64,000 bases of DNA, taken from positions 558,001-622,000 of the forward strand of contig JACKCI010000002.1 of NCBI GenBank assembly GCA_020634155.1. The letters are read 5' to 3'. Shown here piece by piece: positions 45,621 to 55,102 of this stretch. Under the pieces are notes generated by a model. The model searched no databases. It was given only the letters and a program-made list of their open reading frames with translations, and was not told where the DNA came from. This DNA is from Anaerolineales bacterium (lineage in GTDB: Bacteria > Chloroflexota > Anaerolineae > Aggregatilineales > J027). Position 1 is the stretch's first letter; each line of letters opens with the position of its first letter. Both the position numbers and the translations under genes were made by a program.

Positions 45621-48600
45621 ATGCAGCGCTTGCTTGAAGAAAAAAGCTATGCTCGAACCCATGATATTCAAAAACTCCCTTCCCTTATCGACATTCAACT
45701 CGATTCCTTTAAGTGGTTCCTCCAAGAGGGCCTCGAAGAACTATTTGATGAAATCAGCCCCATTGAAAGCTTCAATGGCAACTTGCGGTTGTACTTCCCC
45801 GGCAAGAGCGCCGAAGCCCGCGAATTTGGCTTAAAATATTGGCTCGAAGAGCCTAAATACGATGAAGAAATCTGCCTTGAGCGCGACATAGACTATGCTG
45901 CCCCGCTCTATGTGCGGGTTGCCCTAGTCAACCACGAAGCAGGCGACCATGTCTCTGTTTCAGATATTTTCCTCGGCAATTTCCCCCTCATGACCGAAAA
46001 CGGTACCTTCATCATCAATGGTACTGAGCGTGTGGTCGTGAGCCAGTTGATTCGCTCCCCCGGTGTGTATTTTGCTGTTAATGAAGACCGCACCACAGGT
46101 CGTAAACTCGCCACCGCCAAGATGATTCCGGATCGCGGCGCATGGATGGAGTTCGAGACCCGCAAGAGTGATTACATTACCCTCAAATTCAACCGCAAGC
46201 GGACCGTGCCTGTTACCATTTTGCTACGGGCACTAGCAGCGGTCGATGACGGTATCAACTACCCCGATGATGTGCCGATTCCTCGCACGGGTACCGATGA
46301 GGAAATTATGGCGCTCTATGCTGATTCCGATAATAACCTTGACCATGAGTATTTGGTCAATACTATTCGCGCTGAACCCCAATGGGAAAGCCGTGATGAC
46401 CGCATGAACATTGCGGAAATTGCGCTCTTGGAGTTCTATAAACGGATGCGTCCGGGTGAACCCCCTACCTTGGATAACGCCCGTGAATATTTGTTTAGCC
46501 AACTTTTCGATCAACGGCGCTACGATCTTGAGCGTGTGGGGCGTTATAAGCTCAACCAACGCCTGCGGATTGACCATATCATTCCCCGCCAACATCGCAC
46601 CATTACCAAGTACGATATTGTCAAACTTGTTGAGCGTATGATTAACATCAACAACGAAGTCGAACAACCCGATGATGTTGACCACCTCGGCAATCGTCGC
46701 GTTAAAACCGTTGGTGAACTCATCCAAAACAAGCTGCGGATTGGCCTGCGCCGTATGGAGCGCGTGGTCAAAGAGCGTATGTCCATCCGGGAGAGCGATA
46801 ACCTCTCTCCAACAGCCTTGATTAACATTCGGCCTATTGTGGCTTCTGTGCGTGAGTTTTTTGGTAGTAGCCAACTGTCCCAATTCATGGAACAGACCAA
46901 CCCCCTCGCGGAGTTGACGCACAAACGCACACTCTCAGCACTAGGGCCGGGCGGTCTACGTCGTGAACGGGCGGGGTTCGATGTGCGTGACGTTCACCAT
47001 AGCCACTACGGACGGATTTGCCCCATTGAGACGCCAGAAGGCCCCAACATTGGTTTGATTGGGCGTTTAGCTTCCTATGGACGTGTTAATGAATACGGCT
47101 TTATTGAGACCCCCTACCGCTTGGTACGGCGGGAAATGGAACTGGGCGACCCTGATTTGATAGGGCGTAAACTAGGTGAGGATATTGAAGACGCCAATGG
47201 TGACATCATTCTTGATGAAGGCACCCTTATTGATGAGGCCGTCTTCAGCCAACTTCAAACCCTAAAGCTCAGTACGGTACCCGTTCGTCCTTATGTGACC
47301 AATCAAATTGAATATCTCTCAGCAGATACCGAAGACCGCTACCGCATCAGCCAAGCTAATGCACGGTTAGATGGTTTAGGTCAGTATGAACTTGACCGTG
47401 TGTCGGCTCGCTATCAACAACGCTTCTTGATGGAAGGCATCAAGCGTATCGACTACATGGACGTTGCACCCCGCCAAATCGTGGGTATCTCAGCTTCGCT
47501 CATTCCCTTCTTGGAGCATGACGATGCCAACCGTGCCTTGATGGGGTCGAACATGCAGCGCCAAGCGGTACCCTTGCTAAACCCCGACATTCCGATTGTT
47601 AGCACAGGTATGGAGCGCAGTGCCGCTTATGACTCCGGCCAGATTGTGATTGCCGATGAAAGCGGTGAAGTGGTCAGTGTCACGGGTGATTTGATTATCA
47701 TTCGCAATGCCAATGGCGAAAAGGCCTATCGGCTGCGGAAATACAACCGCTCTAACCAAAGCACGTGCATCGACCAGCGTCCCGTGGTAACCAAAGGCCA
47801 AGTGGTCACTAAAGGCGATGTGATTGCCGACAGCAGTAGTACCCAATATGGGCATCTGGCATTGGGGCACAACGTAATGTGTGCCTTCATGTCATGGCAA
47901 GGTGGTAACTACGAGGACGCCTTGGTCATCAGCGAAGAACTGGTGCGCCAAGACAAATTCACCTCTATCCATATTGAAAAACACGAGGTCGAAGCCCGCG
48001 ATACTAAACTCGGCCCCGAAGAAATCACCTATGATATTCCCAATGTCGGTGATGCGGTTAAAGACCTTGATGAGTATGGCATTATCCGTATTGGTGCTGA
48101 AGTTAAGCCCAATGACATCTTGGTCGGGAAGATTACCCCCAAGGGTGAACGTGAACTCAGCCCTGAAGAGAAGCTCCTCCGCGCTATTTTCGGTGAAAAA
48201 GCACGTGAGGTAAAAGATACCTCCTTGCGCCTACCACATGGTGAACGCGGCAAGGTTATTGATGTCAAAGTCTTTGACCGTGACGAACACCGTGATTTGC
48301 CCGCTGGTGTGGAGCGTATGGTACGCGTGACCGTTGCCCAAAAGCGCAAGCTGACCCAAGGTGATAAGATGGCTGGTCGGCATGGAAACAAGGGTGTTAT
48401 CTCCATGATTGTGCCCATTGAAGACATGCCCTTCCTCGAAGATGGCCGTCCCATTGATATTATCCTCAATCCGACGGGTGTGCCGGGGCGTATGAATGTT
48501 GGGCAAGTCTTGGAAACACATCTGGGCTGGGCGGCTGACCGTTTGGGCTTCCGTGCCATTACCCCTGTGTTTGATGGTGCTAAGGAAACAGAAATTGAGG

Positions 48601-49547
48601 CCGAGCTAGGGCGTGCTTGGATGGCTGACAAGTTCTGGGCAATGACCAGCGAAGCGGCCATCAATTGGATGACTGAGCAAGGCTATGACACCGAAGCATA
48701 CACCGATGATGATGAGGTACGGAGTATCTACATCGACCATTGGTTGGGCAATATGGGCTATGACCGTGAAAAGCTGGCTCTAGATTACAACTATGCCCGT
48801 CGCTCTGTGATGCGTGAGTGGTTAGCGCTGAAAGGCTTTGACCCCGACCGTATCTTGGCTTTCGATATTTATCGGATGCCCATTGAAGAGCGTGCCATGC
48901 GCGATGAAAACGCTATTATCGTGACGCTGCGGCTGTGGATTGAAGACAAGGCGGGCGAAGAGCTACCCCGTGATTTGATTGACATGACCCAGTTGCGTGA
49001 CCTTGCCAATCGTGTGGCTATTCGCACCAAGAACCCTGTACCGCTCTATGGCAAGATGAAGCTGTTTGATGGTAAGACAGGCGATACCTTTGACCAACCC
49101 GTGACCGTCGGCATTATCCATATGCTGAAACTGGCCCACTTGGTTGAGGACAAGGTACATGCGCGTTCAACTGGCCCCTACAGCCTTGTGACCCAACAAC
49201 CTTTGGGTGGTAAGGCTCAATTTGGTGGTCAACGCTTTGGGGAGATGGAAGTGTGGGCGCTAGAAGCCTATGGTGCAGCCTACACGCTCCAAGAGATGCT
49301 GACTGTCAAATCAGACGATGTGCAAGGGCGCGTCAAAACCTACGAGGCTATCGTCAAAGACGAGCCGATTGATGAGCCGGGTATTCCGGCCAGCTTCCGT
49401 GTGTTGGTCAAGGAACTTCAAAGCCTTGGCCTAGCCGTTGAAGCCATCACTGAAACGGGTGAGATCATCAAGTTTGGGCGTGAAGACGATAAGAGTAAGA
49501 CCCCGCAAATCAGCACGGGCTTGCTCGGTTTCAATAATAACGCCTAA
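45621..49547 (+). CDS. rpoB: RNA polymerase beta subunit
   Basis: 1308 residues, a complete beta subunit. The rifampicin region reads FFGSSQLSQFMEQTNPLAEL then THKRTLSALGPGGLRRERAG; the position of E. coli Asp516 is Glu and of Arg529 is Thr, while the His526 and Ser531 positions are conserved. Other landmarks are GRICPIETPEGPNIGLIGRL, KMAGRHGNKGVIS and the C-terminal GGKAQFGGQRFGEMEVWALE. The ribosome-binding region GAGGAGTAGGTAAGGT precedes the ATG closely. A terminator follows directly and rpoC is not next to it; the usual rplJL-rpoBC order is broken on both sides. Confidence 0.98.
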   Translation: MQRLLEEKSYARTHDIQKLPSLIDIQLDSFKWFLQEGLEELFDEISPIESFNGNLRLYFPGKSAEAREFGLKYWLEEPKYDEEICLERDIDYAAPLYVRVALVNHEAGDHVSVSDIFLGNFPLMTENGTFIINGTERVVVSQLIRSPGVYFAVNEDRTTGRKLATAKMIPDRGAWMEFETRKSDYITLKFNRKRTVPVTILLRALAAVDDGINYPDDVPIPRTGTDEEIMALYADSDNNLDHEYLVNTIRAEPQWESRDDRMNIAEIALLEFYKRMRPGEPPTLDNAREYLFSQLFDQRRYDLERVGRYKLNQRLRIDHIIPRQHRTITKYDIVKLVERMININNEVEQPDDVDHLGNRRVKTVGELIQNKLRIGLRRMERVVKERMSIRESDNLSPTALINIRPIVASVREFFGSSQLSQFMEQTNPLAELTHKRTLSALGPGGLRRERAGFDVRDVHHSHYGRICPIETPEGPNIGLIGRLASYGRVNEYGFIETPYRLVRREMELGDPDLIGRKLGEDIEDANGDIILDEGTLIDEAVFSQLQTLKLSTVPVRPYVTNQIEYLSADTEDRYRISQANARLDGLGQYELDRVSARYQQRFLMEGIKRIDYMDVAPRQIVGISASLIPFLEHDDANRALMGSNMQRQAVPLLNPDIPIVSTGMERSAAYDSGQIVIADESGEVVSVTGDLIIIRNANGEKAYRLRKYNRSNQSTCIDQRPVVTKGQVVTKGDVIADSSSTQYGHLALGHNVMCAFMSWQGGNYEDALVISEELVRQDKFTSIHIEKHEVEARDTKLGPEEITYDIPNVGDAVKDLDEYGIIRIGAEVKPNDILVGKITPKGERELSPEEKLLRAIFGEKAREVKDTSLRLPHGERGKVIDVKVFDRDEHRDLPAGVERMVRVTVAQKRKLTQGDKMAGRHGNKGVISMIVPIEDMPFLEDGRPIDIILNPTGVPGRMNVGQVLETHLGWAADRLGFRAITPVFDGAKETEIEAELGRAWMADKFWAMTSEAAINWMTEQGYDTEAYTDDDEVRSIYIDHWLGNMGYDREKLALDYNYARRSVMREWLALKGFDPDRILAFDIYRMPIEERAMRDENAIIVTLRLWIEDKAGEELPRDLIDMTQLRDLANRVAIRTKNPVPLYGKMKLFDGKTGDTFDQPVTVGIIHMLKLAHLVEDKVHARSTGPYSLVTQQPLGGKAQFGGQRFGEMEVWALEAYGAAYTLQEMLTVKSDDVQGRVKTYEAIVKDEPIDEPGIPASFRVLVKELQSLGLAVEAITETGEIIKFGREDDKSKTPQISTGLLGFNNNA

Positions 49548-49554
49548 TTCACAA

Positions 49555-49610
49555 GCAAAAAAAGAAAGAGGTGAGACCGCTTTGGCCTCACCTCTTTCTT
49601 TTTGTCTTTT
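49555..49610. terminator. bidirectional intrinsic terminator between rpoB and pullulanase genes
   Basis: A perfect 15-bp stem (49561-49575 with 49587-49601) has A-rich sequence on the left and a T-run on the right, so a U-tract follows on both strands. It ends rpoB on the plus strand and the pullulanase gene on the minus strand. Confidence 0.93.
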
Positions 49611-49615
49611 TCTAC

Positions 49616-52600
49616 TTAGCGGGCTTGGGGTGACACAAACACGGCAGTGGTGCGGGCTGGCACGCTAAAAGTACCCGTAGCCGCATCATAGGCCGAGTCA
49701 TGCACGACCACATCCTGCGAGAATTGTTGGAAGAAGTGTAGTACAAACGGGGTACCCGCTAGTGTCTCTTCCGTAAAGGTGATGGGTTCATCGGTCGCAT
49801 TAAAGACCACCACAATCATCGAGAGATTGGGGTCAAGGTTCGCCAATTCCCCATCATCGGCAATGCTCATCACAATCACGCCCGGTAGTTGGTCGGGGCC
49901 AGTGTTGTGGAAAGCAACCCGTGCTTGAATATCCTCAGCCGTCTCTAACCGGAACAGCACCGAACTCTTGCGAATCCGCAGCATTTCTTGGAAATGGTTG
50001 ACCGCACTCAAGATATTCTCACGGGTGGGGGTGATACCCTCTTGCTGGAGCAAGGGCAGCATAATCGGGTAATTGCTTTGATTATCGCCCGATGGAGGTA
50101 GACCCACGCCGAAGTTGTTGCTCTCATAGGTGAAGTCGAGACGGTTGAACCAGTCACCGGAGTTGTAACTGTTGCGGTCAAAGGACTTGGAGCGCAACAT
50201 ATCATCACCTGCTTGGAAGAAAGGTACCCCTTGACTGAGCAGGACAATGCTCATGCCCATATTGGCAACCCGTACACGGTCTTCGAGGCTAGTCTCGGTT
50301 GGGACTTTGTATTGCAGCGCATCAAACCATGCTTCGTTGTCATGGGCCGAGATATAGACGATGTTTTCTTGCGGGTCGAGGGTATAGCCCGTCGGTGAGC
50401 CGTTGTAGGACACATCGGCACCCGTGACCATCTCGCCCGCCGCATTCATGAAGGTATAGTCGCGTAGGTTGCCCGCCAAGCCAACCCGAATCTGGTCGGC
50501 AAAGAGCAGCAGGCGTTCTAGTTGCTCGGCTTCGGTGCCTTCGGTGATGCCGTTGGGGTCATAATAGAGACCTGTCGCAAAGCCTTGGTCTTGCCAACCA
50601 CCGAAGGGATTACCACCCCGCACCGCGTCACGCAAACGGTCATTGAAAGCACCGATACCTGTACCGCCGATGTTGAGTTGAGTCGCGTTAATCCCGCGGG
50701 CATTGTCTTGGACTTCGCCGAAATTCCAGCCTTCGCCATAGACATAGATGCTGCTGCCGTCTACGCCATTGGCTTCAACCGTCAAGGCATCAAGGGCATC
50801 ACGAACTTCGACCATATCAGTCAGCATGTGATGACCCATGAGGTCAAAGCGGAAGCCGTCAATCTTGTAGGCAGTGGCCCACATGACGACTGAGTCCACC
50901 ATCAACTTCCGCATCATGTTATGCTCAGTGGCAGTATTTTGGCAGCAGGTGCTGGTGGTTACGTTACCGTTAGCATCCAAACGGTGATAGTAGCCCGGCA
51001 CAATGCGGTCGAGAACCGAGCGCTCGGCTTGACCCGCAGAGTTGGTATGATTATAGACCACATCCATCACCACGCGCAGGCCATTTTGATTAAGCGACAT
51101 CACCATTTGACGAGCTTCGATAATGCGCTGCGGGCCGTTGGGGTCAGTTGAATAGCTACCCTCTGGCACATTGTAGTGATAGGGGTCATAGCCCCAGTTA
51201 AAGCCATCAAGGTCACGAGTAGGGTCTAGCAGAGCCTGTTGTTGATCGGAGTCAGCAGGGAAGGCACTCAGTTCCTCAAAGGTGGGCGATTCCCAATTGC
51301 TCTTGTTTTCATCAATGGTGGCAATATCAAAGAAGGGTAGCAGGTGCAGATGGGTCAAGCCCGCCTGAGCCAAATTGCGGAGGTGGGTCATGCCGTTAGA
51401 GTCATTGACCGTGAAGGCCATGAAGGTGCCGCGATATTCTTCGGGTACGCTCATGTCATTGACGCTGAAGTCACGGACATGCAACTCATAGACGACCACA
51501 TCTTCGGGGCGTTCCAAACTGGGCTTGCTGTAGCTGTTCCAGCCTTCAGGCATCAACGTGGGGTCGTTGAAATCCACAATCTGGCTGCGTTGGCTGTTGA
51601 GCGAGAGGCTAACGGCATAGGGGTCAGTGACCAAGTTGGTCAGCACTTCGGCTTCACGCGGCACAAAGACGGTCACTTCATAGACATAGTATTTCCATGT
51701 CCAGTCCGCCTCACCTGTGACGCTCCACACACCCGTTGCCGCATCATGTTCCATATCAACGATGGTGGCTTCACTGGCGGGGTCGGCATCATCAAAGAGG
51801 TGCAGGCGCACGGTGCGGGCGGTGGGTGCCCATACGCTCAACGAAGGCACACCGTCGCTGAAGGTCACACCCAAGGTGCCATCATAGGTATAGAGGTCAT
51901 CAATCACGCCCGGAATCTGCAAACGGGTGGCACCCAGCAACTCGCCTTCGGCTGATTCAGCATAGGCCACCACATCGCCCTTGAGCAAGTCGGGTACCTG
52001 TTCCAGCATATCTTCGGGCAGATGGAGAGCGGTAGCGCCCGCGAGATGCGGGAACTTGGCGAGGACATCTTCAGAGAGGCCATTTTCATCATAAATAAGG
52101 TCAATGGCTTCCCCGCCCATCACGCCCGCTTCTACTGAGAAGTCCAGCGCACCATCAGCCGTATAGTACAAGCGATAGACAGAGGTTGCATCACCGCCGA
52201 CGGTCCAAGCGATGGTGTCACGCGTGGCCCAGTGGGCTTTGAAAAGGGTAATATCGCCAGCGGGGGGCAACGGCACTTCGCCATCTGCCGTAATCGTCAT
52301 AAGGTTGTTACTCGTATCGAAGCTAAAGACCACATAGCTGCCATCTTCTGGCACGATAAAGGGGATATTGGCTCCATCACGCGCACCATCGGCCCCGTAA
52401 TTCAGCGCCCAACTGCCATTGAGGGCGACCTTGGCCTCGTAGCTACCCGCAGGAATTTCAGCGGTGGCAAAGGTGTATACGCCGTCACCATCGGGGTCTT
52501 GGAGCCATGAACGGAAGCAACTCGGTGCCCATTCAGGACAGCCAATTTCGTCTTGATAATTACCGGGGACGTTGGCGACAATAGTGTTTACATTGTCGGC

Positions 52601-54160
52601 AATCCAGTGGGTGACATGGCTATAGTGGAAGGTAACGGTGGTGTCTTCTTCCAAAACCAAGGGGATGTTGGGGCCATAGGACTCGGCATTGAGACCATAG
52701 TTCTCATCCCATGTGCCATTAATGGCGACCTTGTACTCGTAGCTCCCAGCGGGGATGTCAAAGCTGGCAACCCACCAGTCGTTATCGGCTTCATAGGTCA
52801 TCTGTATATCAGCACAGTCGGGTGCCCAATCGCCACCACAACCCACTGCTGCATTAAACGACCCCGGTACGCTCACCGATCCCGGTTGTCCCTCAACAGG
52901 TTCTTGGGCGGGTTCTTCGGTGGGTTCGGGGGTAGCAGGTGCTTGTATGGGTTCATCAGTGGGGGTGGCTTCAAAGGTAATTTCATGAGTCTCATGGTTG
53001 TAGCTGAACACAACGGTGCTATCGACCTCTAGTACAAGGGGGATATTCGCGCCGCCTGCTTCGCCATTCAAGCCATAGTTTTCCGTCCAAGCCTTATCAA
53101 TCGCAATCTTGAACTCATAGCTATTGGCGGGTAAGTCAAAGCTTGCAACCCATAGGTTGGTGTCAAAATCAAAGCTCATTTGGATGGCGTCGCAATCGGG
53201 TGCCCAATCGCCACTGCATCCCACAAACGCATTGAATGACCCCGGCACGCTGGCGGCTTCTGGTTGGCCTTCGGGGAGGGGTTGCGCTTCTATTGGGCCA
53301 CTTGTAGCGATGATTTCATGGGTGGCGTGGTCATAGGTGAAGGTGACAGTGCTGTCCGCCTCCAGTTCGAGGGGGATATTGGGGCCATCTTGCGCCCCGC
53401 CCAAGCCATAATTCTCCGTCCATGCCCGTTCAATGGCAATCTTGAACTCATAGCTTCCAGCGGGTAGATTAAAGCTGGCAACCCAAAGATTCACCTCTGC
53501 ATCAAAGGTCATTTGGATGGCGTCGCAATCAGGTGCCCAATCACCACCACAACCAACCAAGGCGTTGAACGTCCCCGGTACACTGACGGTCTCCGGTTGG
53601 CCTTCGGTAGTAGCAGGCAGGTCAGGCAAGGGTGGCACGCTTTCGCTGGGCGGTGGCACTTCCACACCCGGCAAAATCAATAAGCCATCAATCATGTGGA
53701 TGACACCATTGGAAGCGGTGACATCGGCTTCAATAACCGGTATCTCATTGACCGATACCACATCATCGGCAATGCTGACGGTCAACTCCTCACCTTCGAG
53801 GGTGATCAGGGTTTCGCCATCCATGCCGCTGAGGGTTTCGGCAGTATAGGCCCCTTCGACCACATGATATTGAATAGTGCGGGTTACTAAATCAAGGTCA
53901 TTCAATAAAACATCGACGGCCCCTTGATAGCGTGCAAACGCATCATCCGTAGGGGCAAAAACGGTTAGCGGCCCTTCGGCTGTCAGGGCATCACTCAAAT
54001 TCACCAGTTCAAGAGCGGTGACGAGGGTTGTCGCATCCTCACGCCCTTGGAGAACTTCTAATAAGTTTTGGTCGCTGTCTTGGGCATAAGCCATTGGACT
54101 CATAACCAAGGTTAGAACCATAACCAAAGCAAACAAACGTGCCAAGGTTGATTTTGGCAT
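49616..54160 (-). CDS. secreted pullulanase with FAS1 domain and four X25-like repeats
   Basis: About 1514 residues from ATG 54160 (AAGGGAG upstream; TTG 54181 also in frame). A signal peptide (LFALVMVLTLVMSPMAYA) leads into a FAS1 domain (~30-170; PLTVFAPTDDAFARY). Four ~100-residue repeats follow, each with VPGSFN-x-x-VGC-GGDWAPDC and ENYGLN, like the X25 domains of amylopullulanases. A CBM48-like region (VPSLSVWAPTARTVRLHLF) precedes the GH13 barrel: DVVYNHTNSAG, nucleophile Asp in GFRFDLMGHH, acid/base Glu in YVYGEGWNFG, and ISAHDNEAWFD. GFNWGYDPYHYN corresponds to the pullulanase YNWGYDP signature. It should cleave alpha-1,6 bonds in starch-like glucans outside the cell. No C-terminal anchor is seen. 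Confidence 0.95.
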   Translation of the reverse strand: MPKSTLARLFALVMVLTLVMSPMAYAQDSDQNLLEVLQGREDATTLVTALELVNLSDALTAEGPLTVFAPTDDAFARYQGAVDVLLNDLDLVTRTIQYHVVEGAYTAETLSGMDGETLITLEGEELTVSIADDVVSVNEIPVIEADVTASNGVIHMIDGLLILPGVEVPPPSESVPPLPDLPATTEGQPETVSVPGTFNALVGCGGDWAPDCDAIQMTFDAEVNLWVASFNLPAGSYEFKIAIERAWTENYGLGGAQDGPNIPLELEADSTVTFTYDHATHEIIATSGPIEAQPLPEGQPEAASVPGSFNAFVGCSGDWAPDCDAIQMSFDFDTNLWVASFDLPANSYEFKIAIDKAWTENYGLNGEAGGANIPLVLEVDSTVVFSYNHETHEITFEATPTDEPIQAPATPEPTEEPAQEPVEGQPGSVSVPGSFNAAVGCGGDWAPDCADIQMTYEADNDWWVASFDIPAGSYEYKVAINGTWDENYGLNAESYGPNIPLVLEEDTTVTFHYSHVTHWIADNVNTIVANVPGNYQDEIGCPEWAPSCFRSWLQDPDGDGVYTFATAEIPAGSYEAKVALNGSWALNYGADGARDGANIPFIVPEDGSYVVFSFDTSNNLMTITADGEVPLPPAGDITLFKAHWATRDTIAWTVGGDATSVYRLYYTADGALDFSVEAGVMGGEAIDLIYDENGLSEDVLAKFPHLAGATALHLPEDMLEQVPDLLKGDVVAYAESAEGELLGATRLQIPGVIDDLYTYDGTLGVTFSDGVPSLSVWAPTARTVRLHLFDDADPASEATIVDMEHDAATGVWSVTGEADWTWKYYVYEVTVFVPREAEVLTNLVTDPYAVSLSLNSQRSQIVDFNDPTLMPEGWNSYSKPSLERPEDVVVYELHVRDFSVNDMSVPEEYRGTFMAFTVNDSNGMTHLRNLAQAGLTHLHLLPFFDIATIDENKSNWESPTFEELSAFPADSDQQQALLDPTRDLDGFNWGYDPYHYNVPEGSYSTDPNGPQRIIEARQMVMSLNQNGLRVVMDVVYNHTNSAGQAERSVLDRIVPGYYHRLDANGNVTTSTCCQNTATEHNMMRKLMVDSVVMWATAYKIDGFRFDLMGHHMLTDMVEVRDALDALTVEANGVDGSSIYVYGEGWNFGEVQDNARGINATQLNIGGTGIGAFNDRLRDAVRGGNPFGGWQDQGFATGLYYDPNGITEGTEAEQLERLLLFADQIRVGLAGNLRDYTFMNAAGEMVTGADVSYNGSPTGYTLDPQENIVYISAHDNEAWFDALQYKVPTETSLEDRVRVANMGMSIVLLSQGVPFFQAGDDMLRSKSFDRNSYNSGDWFNRLDFTYESNNFGVGLPPSGDNQSNYPIMLPLLQQEGITPTRENILSAVNHFQEMLRIRKSSVLFRLETAEDIQARVAFHNTGPDQLPGVIVMSIADDGELANLDPNLSMIVVVFNATDEPITFTEETLAGTPFVLHFFQQFSQDVVVHDSAYDAATGTFSVPARTTAVFVSPQAR

Positions 54161-54212
54161 GCTTAGGAACTCCCTTACCAATCAGCCTACAAATGCCTAG
54201 ATTGTCCCCAAC

Positions 54213-54923
54213 CTAGAGACGGCTGTCAACCAATTGAGGGTTTTTTAAATATCGTCGCCACTGTTGGTAATCAGGGCAATACTGCGCCACTAACGCCCAA
54301 AAACGCGGGGAGTGATTCATTTCTAAGAGGTGACAAAGCTCGTGAATAATAATGTAATCAATCGCAGAGGGCAGCACCATCATCAAGCGCCAGTTCAGGC
54401 TCAGATTACCCCGACTCGAACAACTGCCCCAACGTGTGCGTTGTCCGCGAATGGTGACCTCACCCACGCCATTAAAGCCATGCTGGGTGGCTATCTCGCT
54501 GACTCGTTGCGGTAAGTAGTGGCGGGCTTGATTCTTATACCAGTTTTGCAGGGCACGGGTGATGGTGTCTTGGCGTTCTGCCGCCGCAAGATTGGCCTTG
54601 AGGCGGATACGCAGGGTCTGACCTTGACGGGCGACGGTCGTGCGTTTGCCATTGGGGGTAGCGATCAATTCGAGGGTGTGCGGGTCGCCTAAAAAGCTGA
54701 GGGTATCGCCTGTCAAAAAGGCAGGCCTCTGACGCAAGTTTGCCAGTATCCAGTCGGTTTTCTGGCGGAGCATGGTCTCGTGTTCCTGCTCAGAAACCAG
54801 ACCAGCTGGCACAATCAACTCTAGCCCTTTATGGGGTGAGATTTGCAGCCGTGCCCGTTGCGCCCGCCGACTCTCGCGCACCGTGTAGGTAATCAGTTGT
54901 CCGTTGAGTTCAATTTGCTTCAT
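54213..54923 (-). CDS. YgjP-type zinc metallopeptidase-like protein (DUF45)
   Basis: 236 residues. The motif H-E-L-C-H followed by NHSPRFW (IIHELCHLLEMNHSPRFWAL) is the YgjP/SprT-like zinc signature, and RGQRTRWGSCSSRGNLSLNW is the other conserved block. Relatives accompany type I restriction and DNA-repair genes in some genomes. The ATG overlaps, by four bases, the stop of a truncated membrane-protein gene, which suggests the two once formed an operon now broken by integration. Confidence 0.92.
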   Translation of the reverse strand: MKQIELNGQLITYTVRESRRAQRARLQISPHKGLELIVPAGLVSEQEHETMLRQKTDWILANLRQRPAFLTGDTLSFLGDPHTLELIATPNGKRTTVARQGQTLRIRLKANLAAAERQDTITRALQNWYKNQARHYLPQRVSEIATQHGFNGVGEVTIRGQRTRWGSCSSRGNLSLNWRLMMVLPSAIDYIIIHELCHLLEMNHSPRFWALVAQYCPDYQQWRRYLKNPQLVDSRL

Positions 54924-55102
54924 ACACGCGGTCGGATGATGGTTGAGCCAATAATCAACAGTATACCACCAACGCCCACCACCCCGATGATAACGACCAC
55001 AATCGCCAAGGCCACTACCCCGCTCCGAAACAGACTATTGTCGCCCTCGGTTGTATTCTGGACAGGCTGCCCAACGTTGATAACGGCTATGGTCGGGGTC
55101 AC
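54920..55102 (-). pseudogene. truncated small membrane protein at probable integration junction
   Basis: A frame of about 60 codons ending four bases inside the YgjP gene. It encodes a linker (VGQPVQNTTEGDNSLF) and one strong transmembrane helix (VVALAIVVVIIGVVGVGGIL). The frame stops at a TAG about 12 codons above the only possible start (GTG), and its first third coincides, in another frame, with the end of the recombinase gene. I read this as the 3' remainder of a host gene whose front part was displaced by the element. It could instead be a complete tiny membrane protein, but no ribosome-binding site is evident. Confidence 0.5.

Noticed and set aside
48029..48664. A 211-codon minus-strand frame inside rpoB
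   Set aside because: It lies wholly inside a clear rpoB frame and encodes low-complexity Ser/Arg-rich sequence.
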